Made by a program: the position numbers and the translations under genes | Assembly (NCBI RefSeq): GCF_900156455.1 | Contig: NZ_FTNQ01000002.1 | Location: 62,001 to 126,000 of the forward strand | Origin: Microbacterium sp. RURRCA19A | Lineage (GTDB): Bacteria > Actinomycetota > Actinomycetes > Actinomycetales > Microbacteriaceae | Reading direction: 5' to 3' | DNA: 64,000 nt | Notes under the pieces: model-generated | The model's database searches: none | What the model saw: only the letters and a program-made list of their open reading frames with translations | Told to the model about the DNA's origin: nothing | Shown: piece by piece, positions 33,645 through 42,493 of the stretch | How the letters are laid out: each line of letters begins with the position of its first letter | How positions within the stretch are numbered: position 1 is the first letter of the stretch

Positions 33645-35107
33645 GACTCCTGGCTGCCCTCGACCCAGGCGAGGTATTCATCCGACACCGTGCCGGTGAC
33701 GTAGCGGCCGTCGAAGCAGCTCATGTCGAGGTCGACGAGGTCGGTGCCCTCCATGATCGCGGCCTTGAGATCGTCGACCTCCTGGTACACGAGGTAGTCG
33801 CAGCCGAGTTCCTCGGCGATCTGCGGGATCGTGCGGCCGTGCGCCACGAGCTCCTGCCGCGACGGCATGTTGATGCCGTACACGTGCGGGTACCGGACCG
33901 GCGGAGCCGCCGACGCGAACGTGACGCTCTTCGCACCGGCATCCCGCGCCATCTGGATGATCTCGCGGCTGGTCGTGCCGCGCACGATCGAGTCGTCGAT
34001 GAGGAGGACGTTCTTGCCCTGGAACTCGGTCGACATCGCGTTGAGCTTCTGACGCACGCTCTTCTTGCGGATCGCCTGGCCGGGCATGATGAAGGTGCGG
34101 CCGACATAGCGGTTCTTGTAGAAGCCCTCGCGGTACTCGATGCCCAGCTTGCGCGCCACCTGCATCGCCGCCGGTCGCGACGAGTCGGGGATCGGCATGA
34201 CGACGTCGATCGAGCCGTGCGGGGTGTACTTCGCGATCGTGTCGGCCAGGCGCTCGCCCATGCGCAGGCGCGCCTCGTACACCGAGATGCCGTTCATGAC
34301 GGAGTCGGGGCGAGCGAGGTACACGTACTCGAACGAGCACGGCGCGAGCGTCGGGTTCTGCGCGCACTGCTGCGCGTGGAGGGTGCCGTCGAGCGTGACG
34401 AACACGGCCTCGCCGGGCTCGACGTCGCGGACGACCTCGAAGCCGGCGTTCTCGAGCACGAGCGACTCGGAGGCCACGACCCATTCCTCACGGCCGTCGT
34501 TCCCACCCGCCGGGCGCTTGCCGAGGATGAGGGGACGGATGCCGAACGGATCGCGGAACGCGAGGAGACCGTAGCCCGCGATCAGGGCGATCGTGGCGTA
34601 CGAGCCCTCGACGCGCTCGTGCACCCGGGCGACGGCGCGGAACACCTGCGCCGGGTCGAGGTCGGGGCCGGAGATCTCGGACTGCAGTTCGGAGCCGAGG
34701 ATGTTCACCAGGAGTTCGGTGTCGGAGCTGGTGTTCAGGTGCCGACGGTCCTTGTGGAACAGCTCGCTGGTCAGCTCGCGCGTGTTCGTGAGGTTGCCGT
34801 TGTGCACGAGGACGATGCCGTAGGGCGCGTTGACGTAGAAGGGCTGCGCCTCTTCTTCGCTGGAGGCCGTGCCCTTCGTGGCGTACCGCACGTGGCCGAG
34901 ACCGATGTCGCCGAGCAGCGCGCGCATGTCGCGCGTGCGGAACGCCTCACGCACCTGGCCGCGGGCCTTGTGGATGTGGAACACCCCGCTGGACTCGGCG
35001 GTGGCCATGCCCGTGGAATCCTGCCCGCGGTGCTGGAGGAGCAGGAGCGCGTCGTAGATCTCCTGGTTGACCGGGCCCTGCCCGGCCATGCCGACGATGC
35101 CGCACAT
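33641..35107 (-). CDS. purF: Amidophosphoribosyltransferase
   Basis: First committed enzyme of purine synthesis (PRPP + glutamine to phosphoribosylamine), 488 aa. The N-terminal glutaminase starts MCGIVGMAGQ, so the nucleophile is C2 with no propeptide. The PRPP loop is in VLLIDDSIVRGTTS near residue 362. purM lies 6 bp upstream and the MFS gene overlaps downstream, giving an operon purM-purF-MFS. Confidence 0.97.
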   Translation of the reverse strand: MCGIVGMAGQGPVNQEIYDALLLLQHRGQDSTGMATAESSGVFHIHKARGQVREAFRTRDMRALLGDIGLGHVRYATKGTASSEEEAQPFYVNAPYGIVLVHNGNLTNTRELTSELFHKDRRHLNTSSDTELLVNILGSELQSEISGPDLDPAQVFRAVARVHERVEGSYATIALIAGYGLLAFRDPFGIRPLILGKRPAGGNDGREEWVVASESLVLENAGFEVVRDVEPGEAVFVTLDGTLHAQQCAQNPTLAPCSFEYVYLARPDSVMNGISVYEARLRMGERLADTIAKYTPHGSIDVVMPIPDSSRPAAMQVARKLGIEYREGFYKNRYVGRTFIMPGQAIRKKSVRQKLNAMSTEFQGKNVLLIDDSIVRGTTSREIIQMARDAGAKSVTFASAAPPVRYPHVYGINMPSRQELVAHGRTIPQIAEELGCDYLVYQEVDDLKAAIMEGTDLVDLDMSCFDGRYVTGTVSDEYLAWVEGSQES

Positions 35108-35113
35108 GGGGGG

Positions 35114-36256
35114 TTACTTCGCTCCGTTCGCCGGGTGACCGGCATCCGCGTACGAGCCGACCAGGCGCACGGCGCCTCCGTCGACGCCCTTCGCGCCCTG
35201 TTCGAACTCTCCGTCGGGGCGCGCGTCGTCACGCACCACACCGACCTGCCACGTGTCGATGCCGTCGGCCGACAGCGCCGCGATCGCGGCGTCGGCGACC
35301 TCGGGGGCGACGACCGCGAGGAAGCCGATGCCGAGGTTCCACGTCCCCTCGGTCGCGGTCAGCTCGAGCCCGCCGAGGTCGGCGAGCACCCGGAACACCG
35401 GCGACGGGCTCCAGGTCGAGCGATCGACGTCGACCCAGGTGTTCTGCGGCAGCACGCGCGCGAGGTTCGCGGCGATGCCTCCGCCCGTGACGTGGCTGAG
35501 CGAGTGGATGCCGGAGCCCACCGCCGCATCGCCGAGCAGACGCAGCAGCGGCGAGGTGTACAGACGCGTGGGTTCGAGCAGCGCCTCGCCCCACGTCCCG
35601 CCGAGTTCGGCGGAGGCGGAGCCGTACGTGATGCCACGGCCGGCGACGATGTGACGGACGAGCGAGTAACCGTTGGAGTGCAGGCCGCTCGAGGCGAGGG
35701 CCAGGACGACGTCGCCGCCCCGCACCCGATCGGCGCCGAGCACGCGGTCGGCCTCGACGACGCCCGTCGCCGCCCCCGCGACGTCGTAGTCGTCGATGCC
35801 GAGGAGACCGGGATGCTCGGCGGTCTCGCCGCCCACCAGAGCGGTGCCCGTGGCCGCGCAGCCGCGGGCGATCCCGGCGACGATGTCGGCGATGCGCGTC
35901 GGCACGACCTTGCCGCACGCGATGTAGTCGGTCATGAAGAGCGGACGCGCCCCCACCACGACGATGTCGTCGACGACCATGCCGACGAGGTCTTCGCCGA
36001 TGGTGTCGTGCTTGTCGATGGCCTGCGCGATCGCGACCTTCGTGCCGACGCCGTCGGTGCTGGTCGCCAGCAGCGGGCGGGCGTAGTCGCGGAGCGCCGA
36101 GGCGTCGAAGAGGCCGGCGAAGCCGCCCACTCCGCCCAGCACCTCGGGGCCGTGCGTGCGCTTCACGGCCGACTTCATCAGTTCGACGGCGAGGTCGCCC
36201 GCGGCGGTGTCGACGCCGGCAGCGGAATAGGGGTTTTCGTGGGGAGCGGAGGCCAC
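35114..36256 (-). CDS. purM: Phosphoribosylformylglycinamidine cyclo-ligase
   Basis: AIR synthetase, fifth step of purine synthesis, 380 aa. YSAAGVDTAAGD at the start and the ATP-binding ATSTDGVGTKVAIA near 62 are diagnostic, followed by GLHSNGYSLVR and THVTGGGIAANLAR-type motifs (here SHVTGGGIAANLAR). It heads the minus-strand purM-purF unit. A palindromic P1 element lies between its start and the frameshifted DUF559 gene. Confidence 0.97.
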   Translation of the reverse strand: MASAPHENPYSAAGVDTAAGDLAVELMKSAVKRTHGPEVLGGVGGFAGLFDASALRDYARPLLATSTDGVGTKVAIAQAIDKHDTIGEDLVGMVVDDIVVVGARPLFMTDYIACGKVVPTRIADIVAGIARGCAATGTALVGGETAEHPGLLGIDDYDVAGAATGVVEADRVLGADRVRGGDVVLALASSGLHSNGYSLVRHIVAGRGITYGSASAELGGTWGEALLEPTRLYTSPLLRLLGDAAVGSGIHSLSHVTGGGIAANLARVLPQNTWVDVDRSTWSPSPVFRVLADLGGLELTATEGTWNLGIGFLAVVAPEVADAAIAALSADGIDTWQVGVVRDDARPDGEFEQGAKGVDGGAVRLVGSYADAGHPANGAK

Positions 36257-36332
36257 GGCAACAGACTACCCGCAGGATCCGACACGCTCCCCGCGTCGCC
36301 GTTCGACCGCGGGGTGGGGCGTGCGGGCCCGG

Positions 36333-36398
36333 GGAGGAGATTCGGGGAAGGGAGGACGGCCTCGACTTCTGGCATCCTCCCCTCGCCGAATCTCCTCC
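36333..36398. repeat. Palindromic element family P1, copy 1 (66 bp)
   Basis: Arms GGAGGAGATTCGGGGAAGGG and the complement CCCCTCGCCGAATCTCCTCC pair with 2 mismatches over about 24 bp around an 18-nt loop. It lies between the purM start and the end of the DUF559 pseudogene. Confidence 0.88.
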
Positions 36399-36408
36399 TC
36401 TGCGGGCC

Positions 36409-37262
36409 TCAGCGGGCTCGATGCAGCCCCTGGGCGATGGCGGACACGATGGCCCGCTGCACCGAAGGCCAATCGCCGACGAGCTGGTGGTACCCACCCG
36501 GATGACGTGGTAGCCGTTCAGCGCCAGAAGGGTGTCGTGCCGGACGTCGGCCTCGCGCTGGGCTCCGACGTGGTGACCTCCGTCGGCCTGGACGACGAGC
36601 CGCTCGCCGATCAGGAGGTCGACGCGGTGTTCGAGTATCCAGGCCTGGGCGGTCAGCCGCACGCCGAGCCATCGGAGACGCTCGATGAGGAACGTCTCGA
36701 GCCCCGAATCCGCGAGCGGAGTGGCTCGCGTCGCGAGGTCGAGTCCGCGGCTCGTCAGCGGGTACCGTCGCATCTCGTCGAGGGTGACCAGCTTCTTGTT
36801 CAGCGCCGAGTTCCAGATCGCGAGCGCCTGTTCGTCGGGGAGGCAGCCGCTCACGACGCCCAGCACGTTGACCACGTCGTCCACCAGATGCTCCGGATGC
36901 CGGGGGACGAGCGGCCGACACCGGTGGACCCGGGTCTCCGACGCGACGGAGATGCGGCCCGCGTGGGCGGGCGCCGCGACGTGGATCCCACCCGGGGACA
37001 AGACCCAGAGGCCGTGCCGGACGGCCGCGGTCGAGCACGCCAGCGTCACTCCCGCTCGCGCGGCGGCGGCGAGGAGGGGATCCGCGTCGGGGACGGCGAC
37101 CCATCTCCGGCGAAGGCGGACCAGGGCACCCGCCGACACCGCCGCGGTGATCGTGCCCGCAGACACCCCGTCGCGGTGAAGTGCGGCGGAGGCGACGACA
37201 CCGCCGCGACTGCGCACGCGGACGACGAGTTCGTCGATGCGGAGGGAGATGCGGGGGTTCAC
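36409..37262 (-). pseudogene. AbiEi-type/DUF559 gene with -1 frameshift
   Basis: From GTG 37262 the frame encodes an AbiEi-like winged helix (about 1-60), a middle region, and a DUF559 (Vsr-like nuclease fold) domain with VDLLIGERLVVQADGG near residue 212. At about 36500 the text VIRVG should continue YHQLVGDWPSVQRAIV, but this lies one frame over because one G is missing in GGGTGGGTACC. The span of 854 nt is 3x285 minus 1, as expected for a single-base loss. It ends AIAQGLHRAR with TGA at 36409. It may be a real inactivation or a sequencing error. Palindromic P1 elements flank it on both sides. Confidence 0.8.
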
Positions 37263-37360
37263 GGCGCCAGAGTGCCCGACCGATCGCATCCGGGAGGGGG
37301 CGCCGCGTCCGGAACCTGTGGATGACCGCTCTGGGGAGGAGGGGTAGGCGTTGCGTGACG

Positions 37361-37426
37361 GGAGGAGATTCGGGGAGCGGAGGATGCCGCGTCCGGTTGC
37401 CGTCCTCCCCTCGCCGAATCTCCTCC
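37361..37426. repeat. Palindromic element family P1, copy 2 (66 bp)
   Basis: GGAGGAGATTCGGGGAGCGG pairs with CCCCTCGCCGAATCTCCTCC at the far end, 22 of 24 matching. Same length as copy 1. It lies upstream of the DUF559 pseudogene start. Loop sequence suggests opposite orientation to copy 1. Confidence 0.88.
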
Positions 37427-37492
37427 CCCGCGGGAGCGACGTCGGACGCAAGGCCCGCCCCGGCGGGTCGCCGCCGTCCCTACAATGGCGCC

Positions 37493-38104
37493 ATGACGGG
37501 CGGCCAGCCGGAGTGGGTGATCCGCGAAGACGCGGCGATCCCGGTGCTCATCGCGCTCTACCTCCGTCAGGTGTGCGGCATCCGTTCCCCGGAGGAACTG
37601 CCCGCGCTGCGCCGGGTTCCGGGGTACGACGGCGCCGCACGTCCCGACCCCGAGCAGGCGCTCCTCGAGCGGGAGTGGCGGGAGTACTGGGCGATGAGCG
37701 TCGAGCCGCTGGCGCACCCCTCGCCCGTCCCGCTCGAACTGGTCGACGGGTTCGACGACCTGCTCGCCCTCCCGGTCGGTCGGGCCGAGGCGCTCCGCGC
37801 GGCGATCGCCCCGCACGCCGCCGACGCGCGGGAGTTCGCCCGGCTCGCGCACGCGCGCTACGGGGCCGAGGGAGCCGCGCGACCGGGCGTCTCGTACCGC
37901 GCGTACGCCAGTGCGATCGCGGTGCACGAACGCCGGGTCGGCCGACGTGCGCACTCGTTCGAGCTGAACGTGCAGGTGCTTCCGCTCGCGCAGCGGGGCG
38001 TGTGGTGGATCGGCTCACTCACCGTCGCGGTGACCGACGGCCTGCGCAGCGACGTCGTCGCCTTCGACGCCGCCATCCACCCGATCATCGCCGAATTGGC
38101 GTGA
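37493..38104 (+). CDS. Conserved hypothetical protein
   Basis: 203 aa, no recognised domain. Trp/Tyr-rich, soluble, with ALREAI-like helices and a C-terminal strand-rich part ending DVVAFDAAIHPIIAELA. TACAAT (37481-37486) ends 7 nt before the ATG, so the mRNA is probably leaderless. It neighbours the purine and SCP-like genes, as in related genomes, but that gives no clear function. Confidence 0.75.
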   Translation: MTGGQPEWVIREDAAIPVLIALYLRQVCGIRSPEELPALRRVPGYDGAARPDPEQALLEREWREYWAMSVEPLAHPSPVPLELVDGFDDLLALPVGRAEALRAAIAPHAADAREFARLAHARYGAEGAARPGVSYRAYASAIAVHERRVGRRAHSFELNVQVLPLAQRGVWWIGSLTVAVTDGLRSDVVAFDAAIHPIIAELA

Positions 38105-38114
38105 CCGACCGGGA

Positions 38115-38450
38115 TCAGTAGCGGTAGCGCTCGTGGTCGACGGCGACGTCGCGGACCTTCCGGCCCACGACCCGCTCGAAGATGAGCGCCGCGATCGCCC
38201 CGAGGGTCGCGCCGATGACGATGCAGATGAGCGCGGTGAATCCGAAGACCTGCAGCTGCGAGTAGACGACGTTCGTGTACGGGCTCAGATCGGAGCCGTC
38301 GATCGCGAACGTGAGGATGAGGGCAGCCAGGATGCCGAGCACCGCACCGGCGGCCAAGAACACGCCGTACTTCGGGGCGCGCCGCACACGCAGCGTGACG
38401 ATCTCCTCGTGCACGAGGGGCTTGCGTTCGGGGGCGGGCTGCTCAGCCAT
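38115..38450 (-). CDS. Small membrane protein of unknown function
   Basis: 111 aa with two membrane helices (about 32-52 and 70-92) and a conserved-looking cytoplasmic start EEIVTLRVRRAPKYGVFL. Related Microbacteriaceae proteins are sometimes labelled as Trk-like, which the sequence does not support. GTG 38456 is an alternative start. Confidence 0.75.
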   Translation of the reverse strand: MAEQPAPERKPLVHEEIVTLRVRRAPKYGVFLAAGAVLGILAALILTFAIDGSDLSPYTNVVYSQLQVFGFTALICIVIGATLGAIAALIFERVVGRKVRDVAVDHERYRY

Positions 38451-38542
38451 GCTCACATTGTCCCACCGCCGCGGAGCCGCTGGGTCGCCGATGTGGCGAT
38501 GTCGAGATCACCGGCGGCGCGGACCGCGGCGGCACGGCCGGA

Positions 38543-38899
38543 TCACGGCCGCAGCGGCAGCAGCGCGCTGAGGTCGGCGCGGACGCCGGAGGCGACGATC
38601 CGGCCCGCGGCCGCGGCATCCGCCCAGCTCTCGGCGCCCGTGGCGACGGCGATCCAGGTGGCGGCGTCGGTCTCGACGACGTTGGGCGGTGTGCCCCGCG
38701 TGTGCCGGGGCCCTTCGATGACCTGGACGGCGCCGAACGGCGGCACGCGCATCTCCACCGAATTGCCCGGCGCCTTCTCGACCAGCAGCTGCAGCAGGTA
38801 TCGGACCGCGGTGGCGGTCGCCGTTCGGGGCGCACCGCCCGCGGCCACGGCGGCGAGCGCGGCGCGGCCGTCTCCGGTCTCGATACGGCGGGGAGGCAT
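38543..38899 (-). CDS. SCP-2-like sterol carrier family protein
   Basis: 118 aa, of the actinobacterial sterol-carrier-like type that sits between purM and purD. It contains ALLQL-like helix YLLQLLVEKAPGNSVEMRV and the later TDAATWIAVATG stretch. Members bind hydrophobic ligands or serve as a domain of maleylpyruvate-isomerase-like proteins; the role here is unknown. ATG 38899 fits the family length; a longer frame opens at 38953. Confidence 0.78.
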   Translation of the reverse strand: MPPRRIETGDGRAALAAVAAGGAPRTATATAVRYLLQLLVEKAPGNSVEMRVPPFGAVQVIEGPRHTRGTPPNVVETDAATWIAVATGAESWADAAAAGRIVASGVRADLSALLPLRP

Positions 38900-38946
38900 G
38901 GCATCCACGGTACCCGCGGGGCGGATCGGCGAGGGCGTCGGTTGAG

Positions 38947-38995
38947 TGTCCAAGACACGCCGATGGGGCGGCGCGGCGTCCGCGTGTCTTGGACA
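38947..38995. repeat. Palindromic element family P3, copy 1 (49 bp)
   Basis: TGTCCAAGACACGC pairs with GCGTGTCTTGGACA at the far end, perfect over 14 bp. It lies in the divergent gap between the SCP-like gene and purD. Confidence 0.85.
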
Positions 38996-39056
38996 ACGAA
39001 CGAGAGGGGCCGGACGCGGGGCGGGCGGTGTCCGGGGCGCTCGCTAGGCTGGCGGC

Positions 39057-40328
39057 GTGAGAATCCTGGTCCTCGGTTCGGGCGCGCGCGAGCACGCCAT
39101 CATCCTCGCCCTGCGCTCCGAGGAGGTCTCGCACGCGATCTACGCCGCCCCGGGCAACGCCGGCATCGCCCGCGACGCCCACGTCGTCGACCTCGACGCG
39201 AATGATCCGGTCGCCGTCACCGAGTTCGCCAAGACCGAAGCCATCGACCTCGTCGTGATCGGCCCCGAGGCTCCGCTCGTCGCGGGCGTCGCCGACGCGC
39301 TCCGCGAGCGCGGCATCCCGGTGTTCGGTCCGGGCAAGGCCGCGGCGCAGCTGGAGGGGTCGAAGACCTACGCGAAGCGGATCATGGATGCCGCGGGCGT
39401 GCCGACCGGGCGAGCCGTACGAGCCCGTGATCTCGCGGGGGTCGAGGCGGCCCTCGACGAACTGGGCGCTCCCCACGTGGTCAAGGCCGACGGCCTGGCC
39501 GCGGGCAAGGGCGTCATCGTCACGTCCGACCGCGCCGCCGCCCTGGCCCACGCAGAGGCGTATCTGCCCACCGGTCCGGTGCTCATCGAGGAGTTCCTCG
39601 CCGGCCCCGAGGTCTCGCTCTTCTTCCTCAGCGACGGCGACCGGGTGCTCCCCCTCAGCCCCGCCCAGGACTTCAAGCGCCTCCGCGACGGCGACGAGGG
39701 ACCCAACACCGGCGGGATGGGGGCGTACTCCCCCCTTCCGTGGCTGCTCGAACGCTTCGGCGGCGAGGAGGAGTTCGTCGATCAGGTCACGCGCGAGGTG
39801 GCCGAGCCCGTGATCCGGCAGATGGATGCCGAGGGCACGCCGTTCATCGGACTCCTGTATGCCGGGCTCATCCTCACCGAGGCGGGCGTGAAGGTCATCG
39901 AGTTCAACGCGCGTTTCGGCGACCCCGAGACGCAGGTCGTGCTTCCGCGCCTCCTCGACCCGCTGTCGACGCTGCTCATGGCCGCCGCGTCCGGCACCCT
40001 GGAAGATCAGCCGCGCCCCGCGTTCGCGGAGGCGACAGCCGTGACGGTCGTGCTCGCGAGCGAGGGCTACCCCGAGGCGCCGATCACCGGTCGTGTGCTC
40101 ACCGGCATCGACGAGGCGGACGAGGTCGACGGTGTGCACGTCGCCCACGCCGCCACGGTCCTGCGCGACGGTCGGCTGCACGCCACCGGGGGCCGTGTCC
40201 TGAACGTCGTGGCCCTCGGCACGACGTTCCGCGAGGCCCGCTCCGCGGCCTACGAGGCGCTGGGCATGATCGGGCTCGAGGGCGGCCAGTACCGCACCGA
40301 CATCGCCGCCGGCGTGATCGAGGACTGA
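39057..40328 (+). CDS. purD: Phosphoribosylamine-glycine ligase
   Basis: GAR synthetase, second step of purine synthesis, 423 aa, ATP-grasp fold. MRILVLGSGAREHAIILAL at the start, GPGKAAAQLEGSKTYAK near 90, NTGGMGAYSP near 218 and EFNARFGDPETQ near 282 are family signatures. TAGGCT (39045-39050) ends 7 nt before the GTG start, so a leaderless mRNA is likely. Confidence 0.97.
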   Translation: MRILVLGSGAREHAIILALRSEEVSHAIYAAPGNAGIARDAHVVDLDANDPVAVTEFAKTEAIDLVVIGPEAPLVAGVADALRERGIPVFGPGKAAAQLEGSKTYAKRIMDAAGVPTGRAVRARDLAGVEAALDELGAPHVVKADGLAAGKGVIVTSDRAAALAHAEAYLPTGPVLIEEFLAGPEVSLFFLSDGDRVLPLSPAQDFKRLRDGDEGPNTGGMGAYSPLPWLLERFGGEEEFVDQVTREVAEPVIRQMDAEGTPFIGLLYAGLILTEAGVKVIEFNARFGDPETQVVLPRLLDPLSTLLMAAASGTLEDQPRPAFAEATAVTVVLASEGYPEAPITGRVLTGIDEADEVDGVHVAHAATVLRDGRLHATGGRVLNVVALGTTFREARSAAYEALGMIGLEGGQYRTDIAAGVIED

Positions 40329-40386
40329 CACCGGAACCTTCCGCGGCCTCTCGCCGTGGCATCCGGTTCGGGGCTACGGTGTGCGC

Positions 40387-40725
40387 ATGGTGGACCGGGA
40401 TGCCATGGCGCGGGCGCACGCGATCTTCGACCCGATCGCGGAGCGCCTGTGTGCGTTGCCCGACGTCGACATGGGTCGGATGTTCGGCACCGAGGGCGTC
40501 CGCGTCCGCGGCAAGGTGTTCGCGTTCGTCGCCCACGAGGGGGCGCTGGTCGTGAAGCTTCCCCAGCAGCGCATCGGCGAACTCACCGCCGACGGCGTCG
40601 GGGCCCCGATGGTCATGCGGGGCCGCCCGCTCCGGGAATGGGCCGAGATCTCGCCCGACGCCGGGGAGACGTGGGCCGCGGTCATCGACGAGGCGCATCG
40701 CTTCGTCGACTCGATCACGCCCTGA
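40387..40725 (+). CDS. TfoX N-terminal domain protein
   Basis: 112 aa with one TfoX-N/YjbR-like domain (MFGTEGVRVRGKVFAFV then LVVKLPQQRIGEL). The name comes from a competence regulator, but stand-alone N-domains have no proven role. TACGGT (40375-40380) ends 7 nt before ATG 40387, favouring this start over GTG 40381 and suggesting leaderless translation. Confidence 0.8.
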   Translation: MVDRDAMARAHAIFDPIAERLCALPDVDMGRMFGTEGVRVRGKVFAFVAHEGALVVKLPQQRIGELTADGVGAPMVMRGRPLREWAEISPDAGETWAAVIDEAHRFVDSITP

Positions 40726-40762
40726 CGCCGCGCCGCGCGCGCTGCGCCCTCGCGAGATCGCC

Positions 40763-40827
40763 GAGACTGCATCTGCGTGACATCTCCACTGCAGTCCGCA
40801 GTGGGAATGTCAGGCGCGTGCAGTCTC
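40763..40827. repeat. Palindromic element family P2, copy 1 (65 bp)
   Basis: GAGACTGCA pairs with TGCAGTCTC at the ends, and TGACAT-CCACTGC with GCAGTGG-ATGTCA inside. It lies between convergent genes and extends on both sides as GATCGCC/GGCGATC. Confidence 0.9.
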
Positions 40828-40855
40828 GGCGATCGCCGGGGTGAACGCCGCGCGG

Positions 40856-42493
40856 CTACTCGCCGGCCGCGGCCGGGGCACCCTGCGTGGCCGGGGCACC
40901 CTGCGCGGCCGGGGCACCCTGCGCGGCCGGGGCACCCTGCGCGGACGGGGCACCCTGCGCGGACGCACCCGCGGCGGGCGCCGCGTCGCGCGGGGCGCCG
41001 TGGGGGCGGATCATCGAGGGACGCTGCATGAACAGCACGGCGACCAGGCCCACCGCGATGACGATGATCGGCAGCAGCAGCGACTGCCCCATCGCCTGCG
41101 AGAACGGGCCGACGACCTGCGGCGGCAGCGCCCCGGAACCGAAGCTCGCACCGGCATCCGCGGAGCCGGGCAGGTTCGCCTCGAGACGGGCCTGCATGAA
41201 AGCCGCGATGGATGCCGAGCCGATCACCGACCCGACGGTGCGGGTGGTGTTGTAGATGCCCGCACCGGCACCCGCCTGCCGTGGCGGCAGGTTGCGCGTC
41301 GCGGTCGTGGCGAGAGGACCCCACATACCGGCGTTTCCGATGCCCATGAGGGCCGAGGGGATGAGGAACGCCCAGATCGGGGCGTCGTTCAGGATGAGCG
41401 CGGTGTAGATGCCGAGCGATCCGCCGACCAGCAGCAGACCCGGGACGAGAAGGAAACGCGGGTCGGTGCGGTCGAGCAGCTTGCCGGCGAACGGGGCGAG
41501 CACGCCCGACAGGATCGCGAGCGGGACCAGCAGGAGCGCCGATTCGGTGGGGGTCAGACCGCGCGCGAGCTGCAGGTAGAACATCTGCGGCAGCGCCATG
41601 CTCGTGACGGTGAAGCCGACGGCGGCGATGGCGATGTTCGCGATCGAGAAGTTGCGGTCGCGGAACAGGTCGAGCGGCACGAGGGGCTCGCCCTTGCTGC
41701 GGGCCTGCGTCCACACGAACAGCGCCATGACGACGACGCCGGCGGCGACCATGACCCAGATCCAGGCAGCCCAGTCGAAGTGCTCGCCCTCCTGCAGGCC
41801 GAACACGATGAGGAACAGACCGACGGCGCTGAGGACGACCCCGAGGATGTCGAACTTGTGCGCGGTGCGCGGCAGCTGCGGCACGAGGATGAGCGCGGCG
41901 ATGAAGCCGATCACGCCGACCGGGATGTTGATGAAGAAGATCCACTCCCAGCCCAGCCCGTCGACGAGCAGTCCGCCGGCGAGCGGGCCGACGAGGGTGG
42001 CGACGCCGGCCGTGGCGCCCCAGAGGCCCATCGCCGCGCCGCGGTTCTGCGGCGGGAAGGTGCGGGTGATCACGGCCATCGTCTGCGGGGTCATGAGCGC
42101 TGCGCCCAGGCCCTGCACCGCCCGGGCGATGATGAGCACCTCGAGGGTCGGAGCCAGACCGCAGGCGAGCGAGGCAAGGGTGAAGATCGCGAGACCCGTG
42201 AGGTAGACGTTCTTCGGCCCGAAGCGGTCGCCGAGGCGCCCGGTGATCAGCAGCGGCACCGCGTAGGTGAGCAGGTAGGCGCTGGTGACCCATACGACGT
42301 TGTCGAGGTTGTTGGTGCTCGGGTCGAGGGCCGCTTTGATGGCGGGGTTCGCGACCGAGACGATCGTGGTGTCGACGAGGATCATGAAGAAGCCGATGAC
42401 CAGCGCCCAGAGGGCGGGCCACGGGCTGCGCGCGGGAGTGCCGTGCGCCCCGGTTCGGGGGGATGCCGCGGAGGCGGCGCGGGAGTCGGTCAT
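40856..42493 (-). CDS. DHA2-family MFS drug exporter
   Basis: 545 aa with fourteen predicted helices; motif C-like GPLAGGLLVDGLGWEWIFFIN and the loop motif GRLGDRFGPKN (about 75) mark the DHA2/EmrB group of proton-driven multidrug exporters. The C-terminus (about 510-540) is a repeat of QGAPA units coded by a 15-bp DNA repeat. Its ATG overlaps the PadR stop, so the regulator gene comes first and controls both. Confidence 0.88.
   Translation of the reverse strand: MTDSRAASAASPRTGAHGTPARSPWPALWALVIGFFMILVDTTIVSVANPAIKAALDPSTNNLDNVVWVTSAYLLTYAVPLLITGRLGDRFGPKNVYLTGLAIFTLASLACGLAPTLEVLIIARAVQGLGAALMTPQTMAVITRTFPPQNRGAAMGLWGATAGVATLVGPLAGGLLVDGLGWEWIFFINIPVGVIGFIAALILVPQLPRTAHKFDILGVVLSAVGLFLIVFGLQEGEHFDWAAWIWVMVAAGVVVMALFVWTQARSKGEPLVPLDLFRDRNFSIANIAIAAVGFTVTSMALPQMFYLQLARGLTPTESALLLVPLAILSGVLAPFAGKLLDRTDPRFLLVPGLLLVGGSLGIYTALILNDAPIWAFLIPSALMGIGNAGMWGPLATTATRNLPPRQAGAGAGIYNTTRTVGSVIGSASIAAFMQARLEANLPGSADAGASFGSGALPPQVVGPFSQAMGQSLLLPIIVIAVGLVAVLFMQRPSMIRPHGAPRDAAPAAGASAQGAPSAQGAPAAQGAPAAQGAPATQGAPAAAGE

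Noticed and set aside
35229..37451. A 740-codon minus-strand frame fusing DUF559 to sequence antisense-frame to purM
   Set aside because: It arises because the DUF559 frameshift runs into another frame of purM; the two parts are unrelated.
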